NCBI RefSeq assembly: GCF_019402665.1
Contig: NZ_VSST01000013.1
Span: 128,848 to 192,847 of the forward strand
From: Bradyrhizobium canariense
GTDB lineage: Bacteria > Pseudomonadota > Alphaproteobacteria > Rhizobiales > Xanthobacteraceae
DNA: 64,000 nucleotides
Direction of reading: 5' to 3'
Shown: positions 57,306 through 64,000 of the stretch, piece after piece
Layout of the letters: each line of letters starts with the position of its first letter
Numbering within the stretch: position 1 is the stretch's first letter
The notes under the pieces: model-generated
The model's input: the letters and a program-made list of their open reading frames with translations, nothing else
Told to the model about the DNA's origin: nothing
Databases searched by the model: none
Translations under genes and position numbers: made by a program

Positions 57306-59102
57306 ATGCCCATTCTCCGCCTCTACACCCGTGTTCTCGAGCTGCTCGGCAAGGAGGCACGGCTGGGCTGGCTGCTCGCGATCGTCAATCTCCTGCTTGC
57401 GGGCTCGCAATTCGCCGAGCCGGTGCTGTTCGGCCGGATCGTCGACGTGCTCTCCGGCAAGACGGTCGCAGGCTCCAACTCGGCCTGGCCGTTCCTGGTT
57501 GCATGGGTTGCGTTCGGACTGTTCACCATCGCCTGCAGCGCGCTCGTGGCGTTGCAGGCCGACCGGCTCTCCCACCGGCAGCGGCAAGCGGTCCTGACGG
57601 ATTATTTCGAGCACATCCTGCAACTGCCGCTGACCTTCCACTCCGGCACCCATTCGGGCCGGCTGATGAAGGTCATGCTCAACGGCACCGATGCGCTGTG
57701 GCGGCTGTGGCTGGGCTTCTTCCGCGAGCATTTTGCTGCGATCCTCTCGGTCGTGGTGCTGCTGCCGCTGTCGCTCTACCTCAACTGGCGGCTTGCAATC
57801 CTGCTGTTCGTGCTCTGCATCGTCTTCACCGCGCTGACCACCTTCGTGGTGCGCAAGACATTCGGCATGCAGATGGACGTCGAAGAGCAATACAGCGAGC
57901 TCTCCGCACGCGCTTCGGATGCGCTCGGCAATGTCGCGCTGGTGCAGAGCTTCGTCCGCGTCGAATCCGAGGTACAGGGTTTGCGCTCCGTTGCCGACCA
58001 ATTGCTTGCAGCCCAGATGCCGGTGCTGTCGTGGTGGGCGCTCGTCACCGTCATCACGCGCGCCTCCACCACGATCACGGTGCTCGCGATCTTCGCTTTC
58101 GGCATCGCGCTGCACGACCAGGGGCTGACCTCGGTCGGCGAGATCGTGATGTTCGTGAGCTTCGCGACGCTTCTGATCCAGAAGCTGGAGCAGGTCGTGA
58201 GCTTCATCAACAACGTGTTCATGGAAGCCCCGCGCCTGCGCGAGTTCTTCAACGTGCTCGATGCGGTGCCTGCGGTGCACGACCGGCACGACGCGATCGA
58301 TGCGGGTCGGCTCTCCGGCCTCGTCGAATTCAACGACGTCACCTTCTCCTATGACGGCAAGCGGCCGGCGGTCGAGGATCTCTCCTTCACCGCGCTTCCC
58401 GGCCAGACCATCGCGCTGGTCGGCGCGACCGGCGCCGGAAAATCCACCGCGATTGCGCTGTTGCATCGCGCCTTCGATCCGCAGTCTGGCTTCATCAGGA
58501 TCGACGGCATGGACGTGCGCGGGGTGACGCTGACATCGCTGCGGCGGAACATCGGCGTGGTCTTTCAGGAGGCGCTGCTGTTCAACCGTTCGATCGCGGA
58601 GAATTTGCGCGTCGGCAAGCCTGATGCCACCGAGGCCGAGATGCGCAAGGCGGCGGAGCGTGCGCAGGCGCTCGAATTCATCGAGCGCAGCGGCGGCTTC
58701 GAGACCAATGCCGGCGAGCGCGGCCGCATGCTGTCCGGCGGCGAGCGCCAGCGGCTGTCGATCGCCCGTGCACTGCTGAAGGATCCGCCGATCCTGATCC
58801 TGGACGAGGCGACCAGCGCACTCGACGCCGTCACCGAGGCGAAGGTAAATACCGCTCTCGACGAAGTGATGAAGGGCCGCACCACCTTCGTGATCGCCCA
58901 CCGTCTCTCCACCATCCGCAATGCCACGCGCATCCTGGTATTCGAGAACGGGCGTGTGATCGAAAGCGGAACTTTTGATGAACTCGTGGCCAAAGGCGGC
59001 CATTTCGCCGACCTCGCCAGGGCCCAGTTCATGGTTCAGGAGAACGCACGGGCCAGCGTGACAGCGGCTGAGGCTGCTGCGACTGCCGCCAAATCGCCTT
59101 AG
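57306..59102 (+). CDS. ndvA: ABC exporter, fused permease-ATPase (NdvA/ChvA-like glucan exporter)
   Basis: 598 residues from ATG 57306. Six membrane helices (about 15-310) followed by the ATPase: Walker [14 protein letters not shown] at about 373, signature [12 protein letters not shown], Walker [13 protein letters not shown]. Overall pattern, including the opening [19 protein letters not shown] and [15 protein letters not shown], resembles NdvA/ChvA, which export cyclic beta-glucans needed for osmoadaptation and symbiosis in rhizobia. No glucan synthase gene is in this window, so a general lipid or glycan exporter remains possible. Confidence 0.8.
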   Translation: MPILRLYTRVLELLGKEARLGWLLAIVNLLLAGSQFAEPVLFGRIVDVLSGKTVAGSNSAWPFLVAWVAFGLFTIACSALVALQADRLSHRQRQAVLTDYFEHILQLPLTFHSGTHSGRLMKVMLNGTDALWRLWLGFFREHFAAILSVVVLLPLSLYLNWRLAILLFVLCIVFTALTTFVVRKTFGMQMDVEEQYSELSARASDALGNVALVQSFVRVESEVQGLRSVADQLLAAQMPVLSWWALVTVITRASTTITVLAIFAFGIALHDQGLTSVGEIVMFVSFATLLIQKLEQVVSFINNVFMEAPRLREFFNVLDAVPAVHDRHDAIDAGRLSGLVEFNDVTFSYDGKRPAVEDLSFTALPGQTIALVGATGAGKSTAIALLHRAFDPQSGFIRIDGMDVRGVTLTSLRRNIGVVFQEALLFNRSIAENLRVGKPDATEAEMRKAAERAQALEFIERSGGFETNAGERGRMLSGGERQRLSIARALLKDPPILILDEATSALDAVTEAKVNTALDEVMKGRTTFVIAHRLSTIRNATRILVFENGRVIESGTFDELVAKGGHFADLARAQFMVQENARASVTAAEAAATAAKSP

Positions 59103-59301
59103 CAAGCCTTGGCAAGTCCCCATCGTATCGTCGAAATTCGGCCCATTTCATTGCGGAATACCCCGCTGATGCCCCTATTCCCGACGCACCAGCCGGTATA
59201 GGTTTGCGGCGCCGCAAGCGGCGGCGCTGGATTTCAGAACCGAACATCAGATCACGAGAGCCGACCGGAACCGGCGGGTCTCCAAGGACCGGAATCGGAT
59301 A

Positions 59302-60732
59302 GTGCACGCTCTTCGCCCGCTGCTTCGTCAATCCTTGTTCAACCTGCTCGCCGCGGCACTCGCATGCGGCGCATTGCTCGTGCCGCGCGCGGCGAGCGCC
59401 GAAGCGCTGCTCCTGATCGAGGCCGATAGCGGCAAGGTGCTGCAGGCGGAAAACGCGACCATTCCCTGGTATCCGGCTTCCGTCACCAAGATCATGACCG
59501 CCTATGTGACGCTGAAGGCGGTCAAGGACGGCAAGCTCACACTCGACACACTGCTCACGGTGTCGCCGACGGCAGCCTCGCAGTCGCCCTCGAAGATGGG
59601 GTTTCGACCGGGAACGCAGCTTACCGTCGACAACGCACTCAAGATGATGATGGTGAAATCGGCGAATGACATGGCCGTCGTGCTCGCCGAAGGCGTCGGC
59701 GGTTCGATCGACGGCTTCTCGGCGCTGATGAACGACACCGCGCAGAAGCTCGGCATGACGCAGACAAGCTACGTCAATCCGAACGGCCTGCCCGCCGACG
59801 GACAGATCACCTCCGCGCGGGATCTCGGCATTCTCGCGCGCTCGTTCCTGCGCGACCTGCCCGAGTACGAGTATTTCGTGCACATTCCGGCTATCCGCTT
59901 CGGCAAGCGTGTCACCGGCAATTTCAACAAGCTGATCGGCCGCTATCCCGGCGCCGACGGTTTCAAGACCGGCTTCATCTGCGCCTCCGGCTACAACCTC
60001 GTCGCATCGGCCACCCGCAACGGCCGCCGGCTGATCGCCGTCGTGCTGGGCGCCAACTCCGGGACCGCGCGCGCGGTGAAAGCAGCGCAGCTGCTGGAGC
60101 GCGGCTTCTCGCAAGACAATCTCACCTGGCTCCGGCCCTCGCTCGGCACGGTCGACAAGCTGGTGCCGGTCGACGCCTCGCCGCCGAACCTGCGTGACGA
60201 CATGTGCGGCGGCCATCGCAAGCGGCCGGCCAGCGACGATGACGACGCGCTGATCGCGACCAATGGCGGCACGTCCGGGTCCGCCTCGGCCACGGGCGGC
60301 GAAGCCCAGGTCACCTTCTTCACGGCCGGGCTTCAGCCGCCCCTGATGAAGGCCTCCGAGCTGATGGCCTCGGCCCCGGCGGCGGCCGAGCCCGTGCTGG
60401 TGTATACCGGTCCGACCCGCACCGGGACCGCCCTGATCGCGGCGGTCGCGGCCGATGCCGACCAGCAGGCCACGCCAAAGCCGCGTGGCAAGAAGTCGCG
60501 CGTCGCCAAAAAGCCCGACGCGGCAGACAAGCCAGCAGACAAGCCGAAGGATGCCAAGCCGGTGGCGGCCGCCAAGCCGGCCGACGGCAAGTCCGCAGTC
60601 AAGCCGGCCGGCACCAAGCATGCCGCAGCCAAGCCCGATGCGGTGGCAAAGCCTGCGGTGAGCGGCGAGGCAACCAAGCCCGCCAAGCCCAAGGCCGCGA
60701 CCAAGCCCGCCAAGCCGGCCAACAACAGTTAA
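59302..60732 (+). CDS. D-alanyl-D-alanine carboxypeptidase (DacA type) with Lys/Pro/Ala tail
   Basis: 476 residues, GTG start. Signal peptide LFNLLAAALACGALLVPRAASA; SxxK motif SVTK at about residue 60, SxN motif SAN near 120, KTG at about 221. This is a low-molecular-weight penicillin-binding protein trimming peptidoglycan stem peptides. After the catalytic part comes a tail of more than 100 residues rich in KPA repeats (KPADKPKDAKPVAAAKPADG), longer than in DacA; it may bind wall polymers. The usual C-terminal amphipathic anchor is not visible. Confidence 0.88.
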   Translation: MHALRPLLRQSLFNLLAAALACGALLVPRAASAEALLLIEADSGKVLQAENATIPWYPASVTKIMTAYVTLKAVKDGKLTLDTLLTVSPTAASQSPSKMGFRPGTQLTVDNALKMMMVKSANDMAVVLAEGVGGSIDGFSALMNDTAQKLGMTQTSYVNPNGLPADGQITSARDLGILARSFLRDLPEYEYFVHIPAIRFGKRVTGNFNKLIGRYPGADGFKTGFICASGYNLVASATRNGRRLIAVVLGANSGTARAVKAAQLLERGFSQDNLTWLRPSLGTVDKLVPVDASPPNLRDDMCGGHRKRPASDDDDALIATNGGTSGSASATGGEAQVTFFTAGLQPPLMKASELMASAPAAAEPVLVYTGPTRTGTALIAAVAADADQQATPKPRGKKSRVAKKPDAADKPADKPKDAKPVAAAKPADGKSAVKPAGTKHAAAKPDAVAKPAVSGEATKPAKPKAATKPAKPANNS

Positions 60733-60922
60733 CGGCCGACGCGAGACGAGACCGCGCCGCACTTCGCACTTGCGGCAGCGCCGTTTGCGAGGATTCCGGT
60801 AGCCACTCCCTGGCGTTTATCCTAAGCCTCGACCGCTTGCCACCCGTTCCGGCAGGCTCGATACTGACGGCAATGAGGCAAGCCCGAGACACAACGGGCT
60901 CTGGTCAATGAGGGGAGTTTCC

Positions 60923-62608
60923 ATGGAGCGCATCTGGCTTAAGCAATATCCGCCCGGCGTCCCCGCCGATATCGAGCCGACGCAATATTCATCGCTGGTC
61001 GACCTCCTGGAGGAGAGCTTCGCCAAGTTCGCCGACCGCAAGGCGTTCATCTGCATGGACAAGTCGATCAGCTATCGCGACCTCGACCAGATGTCGCTGG
61101 CGATGGCGTCCTACCTGCAAGGGCGAGGCCTGCAACGCGGTGCCCGCGTCGCGATCATGATGCCGAATGTGCTGCAATATCCGGTCGCGACCGCAGCCGT
61201 ACTGCGCGCCGGTTTCGCGGTGGTCAATGTCAATCCGCTCTACACGCCGCGCGAGCTCGAGCACCAGCTCAAGGATTCCGGCGCCGAAGCCATCATCGTG
61301 CTGGAGAATTTCGCCCACACCGTCGAGCAGGTGATCGCGAAGACGCAAGTCAAGCACGTCATCGTCGGCAGCATGGGCGACCTGCTCGGCTTCAAGGGCG
61401 TGATCGTCAATCTGGTCGTCCGCCGCGTCAAGAAGATGGTGCCGGCCTGGTCGCTGCCAGGCGCGGTGTCCTTCAACGACGCGATCTCCGCCGGCCGCTC
61501 TCTGGCATTCAACAAGCCGAAGCTGTCGCCCGGCGACGTCGCCTTCCTGCAATATACCGGCGGCACCACCGGCGTGTCCAAGGGTGCCACCTTGCTTCAT
61601 CGTAACATCGTCGCCAACGTCCTGCAGAACGACGCCTGGCTGCAGCCGGCGATGGCCGCGCCGCCGCATGTCGATCAACTCATGGTCGTCTGCGCGCTGC
61701 CGCTCTATCACATCTTCGCGCTGACGGCCTGCTACCTGCTCGCGGTGCGCGCCGGCGGCTGCAATCTCCTGATCCCCAACCCGCGGGACATCCCGGGCTT
61801 CATCAAGGAATTGGCGAAGTACCAGGTCAACAACTTCCCGGCCGTGAACACGCTCTACAACGGCCTGATGCATCATCCCGACTTCAAGAAGCTCGATTTC
61901 TCCAAGCTGAAGATCTCGAATGGTGGCGGCATGGCGGTGCAGCGCCCCGTCGCCGAGCAGTGGAAGGCGATCACGGGCTGCTCCATCGCCGAAGGCTACG
62001 GCCTGTCGGAGACGTCTCCGACGCTGACCTGCAACACCACGACCGATCCCGAGTTCAACGGCACCATCGGCATCCCCGTGCCCTCGACCTGGATCTCGAT
62101 CCGCGACGACGACGGCAACGAGATGCCGCTCGGCCAGCCCGGCGAGATCTGCGCCAAGGGTCCGCAGGTGATGTCGGGCTATTGGAACAGGCCGGAGGAG
62201 ACCGCCAAGGTGATGACCGCAGACGGCTATTTCCGCACCGGCGACATCGGCATCATGGACGAGAAAGGCTACACCAAGATCGTCGACCGCAAGAAGGACA
62301 TGATCCTGGTCTCCGGCTTCAACGTCTATCCGAACGAGATCGAGGAAGTGATCGCGAGCAACCCGGGGGTGCTCGAATGCGCCGTCATCGGCATTCCCGA
62401 TTCCAAGTCGGGAGAGGCGGTGAAGGCGTTCGTGGTCAAGAAGGACCCGAACCTCACGGCGGAGGCCTTGGTCAAATTCTGCCAGGAGCAGTTGACGGGC
62501 TACAAGGTGCCCAAGCACATCGAATTCCGCACCGACCTGCCGAAGACCAATGTCGGCAAGATCCTGCGCCGGCAGCTGCGCGACGAGAAGAAGGCGGAGG
62601 CGGCGTAA
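60923..62608 (+). CDS. fadD: Long-chain fatty-acid-CoA ligase
   Basis: 561 residues from ATG 60923 with GAGGGGAG upstream; ATG 60908 adds five residues and lacks a site. Motifs: QYTGGTTGVSKGA at about 212, LSETSPTLTCN, TGDIGIMDEKGYTKIVDRKKDMI, the FACS/C-terminal Lys in KTNVGKILRR. Opening MERIWLKQYPPGVPADI is typical of FadD in this group. It activates fatty acids at the membrane for beta-oxidation. Confidence 0.92.
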   Translation: MERIWLKQYPPGVPADIEPTQYSSLVDLLEESFAKFADRKAFICMDKSISYRDLDQMSLAMASYLQGRGLQRGARVAIMMPNVLQYPVATAAVLRAGFAVVNVNPLYTPRELEHQLKDSGAEAIIVLENFAHTVEQVIAKTQVKHVIVGSMGDLLGFKGVIVNLVVRRVKKMVPAWSLPGAVSFNDAISAGRSLAFNKPKLSPGDVAFLQYTGGTTGVSKGATLLHRNIVANVLQNDAWLQPAMAAPPHVDQLMVVCALPLYHIFALTACYLLAVRAGGCNLLIPNPRDIPGFIKELAKYQVNNFPAVNTLYNGLMHHPDFKKLDFSKLKISNGGGMAVQRPVAEQWKAITGCSIAEGYGLSETSPTLTCNTTTDPEFNGTIGIPVPSTWISIRDDDGNEMPLGQPGEICAKGPQVMSGYWNRPEETAKVMTADGYFRTGDIGIMDEKGYTKIVDRKKDMILVSGFNVYPNEIEEVIASNPGVLECAVIGIPDSKSGEAVKAFVVKKDPNLTAEALVKFCQEQLTGYKVPKHIEFRTDLPKTNVGKILRRQLRDEKKAEAA

Positions 62609-62623
62609 GCGCCTCTTTCGTTC

Positions 62624-63178
62624 ATGACCGACGACAGCATCATCAGTCCGGCCGGCATCCTCGCCTTCTGGCGCGAGGCCGGCCGCGATGCCTGGTACGA
62701 GCGCGACGACGCATTCGACGCGGAGGTCAGGCGCCGCTTTCTCGCGCTGTGGCAGAAGGCGGTCGCCGGCGAGCTCTCGTCGTGGGAGGAGACCGACGAG
62801 GGCGCACTCGCGCTCGTCATCGTGCTCGACCAGTTTCCGCGCAACATGTTCCGGGGCACGGCGCAGGCCTTTGCCAGCGACGCGCTCGCGCGCGACGTCG
62901 CCCGCCGCGCCATTGCGCGGGGTGCAGATCAAAGGATCGATCCGGTCCTGCTCGAATTCCTCTATTTGCCCTTCATGCATTCCGAGCACCTGCCCGACCA
63001 ATTGCACTGCGTCGCGCTGTTTCAAAACACCGAGAATGCCGAAAACCTGAAATACGCGCGTGAGCACGCCGACATCATCCGGCGGTTTGGCCGCTTCCCC
63101 CACCGCAACCGCCTGCTCGGCCGCGACACCACCCCGGACGAGCAGGCCTTCCTCGACGGCGGCGGGTTCGCCGGCTGA
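62624..63178 (+). CDS. DUF924 family protein
   Basis: 184 residues. ILAFWREAGRDAWYERDDAFDAEVRRRF, then LALVIVLDQFPRNMFRGTAQAFASD and FLYLPFMHSEHLPDQ are hallmark DUF924 segments. All-helical, TPR-like, cytosolic. Function unknown. It follows fadD by 15 bases, so is probably cotranscribed. Confidence 0.88.
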   Translation: MTDDSIISPAGILAFWREAGRDAWYERDDAFDAEVRRRFLALWQKAVAGELSSWEETDEGALALVIVLDQFPRNMFRGTAQAFASDALARDVARRAIARGADQRIDPVLLEFLYLPFMHSEHLPDQLHCVALFQNTENAENLKYAREHADIIRRFGRFPHRNRLLGRDTTPDEQAFLDGGGFAG

Positions 63179-63285
63179 TGACATAATGGTGAAGGGTCCC
63201 GCCCTCACCGCCTGCCCTACCGGCAACATTGTGCAGCGCCGCCGCACGGTCTAAAAAGCGGGACCGATTTTCAGGGAGACTGACG

Positions 63286-63771
63286 ATGGCGATCCAGACT
63301 GGCGACAAGCTGCCCGAGGCGAAATTCCGCGTGATGACGGCCGAAGGCCCGCAGGTGAAGACCACCGACGACATCTTCAAGGGCAAGAAAGTGGCGCTAT
63401 TCGCGGTGCCCGGCGCCTATACCGGCACCTGCCACAAGATGCATCTGCCGAGCATCTTCCTCAACGCCTACGCCATGAAGGACAAGGGCGTCGACACCAT
63501 CGCCATCGTCTCCGTCAACGACGCCTTCGTCATGAACGCGTGGAAGCGCGACACCGACCAGCGCGACGAGGCCATCTTCCTCGCCGACGGCAATGCCGAC
63601 TTCGCCAAGGCGATCGGCATGGAGCTCGACGCCTCCGGCAACGGTCTCGGCATCCGCTCCAAGCGCTATTCGATGTTGGTCGAGGACGGCGTGGTCAAGA
63701 AGCTGAACCTCGAGGCGATGCCCGGCAAGGTCGAGGTGTCCGGCGGCGATACGCTGCTCGGGCAGCTGTAA
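63286..63771 (+). CDS. Peroxiredoxin, Prx5 type
   Basis: 161 residues from ATG 63286 with AGGGAG upstream; the longer frame from 63229 is not protein-like. Active-site segment FAVPGAYTGTCHKMHLPS contains peroxidatic C49 (families usually read TPTC or TGTC). It reduces hydrogen peroxide and alkyl peroxides with thiols. No fused glutaredoxin domain. Confidence 0.92.
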   Translation: MAIQTGDKLPEAKFRVMTAEGPQVKTTDDIFKGKKVALFAVPGAYTGTCHKMHLPSIFLNAYAMKDKGVDTIAIVSVNDAFVMNAWKRDTDQRDEAIFLADGNADFAKAIGMELDASGNGLGIRSKRYSMLVEDGVVKKLNLEAMPGKVEVSGGDTLLGQL

Positions 63772-63801
63772 GCGGCCACCGCTTTCAGCCACAAACGACA
63801 C

Positions 63802-63892
63802 TGTCATGCCCCGCGAAAGCGGTGCATCCAGTATTCCAGAGACAGTTGTTGTTGAATCGAGAGGCCGCGGCGTACTGGATCGCCCGGTCAAG
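63802..63892. repeat. Intergenic palindromic repeat, interrupted at its right end
   Basis: Starts TGTCATGCCCCGCGAAAGCGG, contains ATCCAGTA (63826-63833) and its complement TACTGGAT (63873-63880), and runs to GATCGCCCGGTCAAG. The right outer arm, which should read back as something like CGGGGATGACA, is not there; a different sequence begins at 63893. Same class as the repeat at 52265 but a different subtype. Confidence 0.65.
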
Positions 63893-64000
63893 TGTTTAGA
63901 CCGGACAGATCACTGACAGGTGTTCGGAGACATAGCTGACACATCAAAATGGGCTGGTCTGGTCGATTCGGGAGGCCGTCCATGCCCTGGAACGAGGTGT
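63893..64000 (+). mobile_element. Left end of an IS481-like insertion sequence (partial)
   Basis: TGTTTAGA begins at 63893, right where the palindromic repeat breaks off; IS481-family ends start with TGT. GGGAGG at 63970-63975 sits six bases before ATG 63982, whose first codons read MPWNEV, a frequent start of IS481-type transposases. The rest lies outside the window, so family assignment rests on a few residues and the end sequence. Confidence 0.55.

Noticed and set aside
57273..59123. 616-codon minus-strand frame opposite the ABC exporter
   Set aside because: Composition is rich in Arg, His, Asp and Glu with no domains; the plus strand has perfect ABC motifs.
60989..63247. 752-codon minus-strand frame opposite fadD and the DUF924 gene
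   Set aside because: Shadow of two well-supported genes; no recognisable protein features.

Overview
The window looks like chromosomal DNA of an alphaproteobacterium of the Bradyrhizobium/Rhodopseudomonas type. G+C is high over most of its length. Gene content fits (NdvA-like exporter, dipeptide-type ABC operon, PsiF and cysteine-rich small secreted proteins), as do the intergenic palindromes built on a GTCATTCC/GTCATGCC core. This assignment is inference from gene content; no 16S or other marker gene is present.

Layout. 1-3.8 kb: 5' part of a GH16-like secreted glycosidase, a dodecin, a membrane diguanylate cyclase and a HAD hydrolase. 3.9-11.2 kb: a complete oligopeptide/dipeptide-type ABC importer (two ATPases, two permeases, Tat-exported binding protein) followed by an M20D amidohydrolase. 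11.4-13.8 kb: an HtrA-like protein that has lost its whole catalytic triad, plus an esterase. 13.9-20.1 kb: DsbA-like protein, LrgAB pair, two thioesterases divergent from a TetR regulator with two palindromic operators between them, small secreted proteins, an AbrB-family membrane protein and DsbB. A tRNA-Leu(CAA) with a clear promoter lies at 20.26 kb.

20.5-40.9 kb is the outstanding region: about 20 kb with every gene on the minus strand, directly downstream of the tRNA, and with visibly lower G+C in parts. Read together, its genes outline a route from citrate and 2-oxoglutarate to a polyhydroxyalkanoate: CitA-like citrate symporter, aconitase (broken), NAD-type isocitrate dehydrogenase, KgtP-like 2-oxoglutarate permease, an acetolactate-synthase-like TPP enzyme that may be a 2-oxoglutarate decarboxylase, succinate-semialdehyde dehydrogenase (broken), iron-dependent alcohol dehydrogenase, long CoA-transferase, class III PHA synthase PhaE/PhaC, phasin, and acetyl-CoA synthetase (broken) with pyrophosphatase and adenylate kinase. 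A TctDE-like two-component system with its own periplasmic binding protein sits at the upstream end. The three broken genes are enzymes that a normal genome is likely to carry elsewhere. I propose that this is a partly decayed, probably acquired island that made a 4-hydroxybutyrate-containing polymer, or still does.

41-64 kb returns to ordinary high-G+C chromosome: a NarL-type two-component system, small secreted or membrane-anchored proteins, two nitronate-monooxygenase paralogues around an acyl-CoA synthetase and a thioesterase, aspartate ammonia-lyase, a DedA-like protein, a HisE-like protein, an orphan binding protein, an NdvA-like exporter, D,D-carboxypeptidase, FadD, a DUF924 protein and a Prx5-type peroxiredoxin. 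The window ends in what appears to be the left end of an IS481-type element inserted in an intergenic palindromic repeat.
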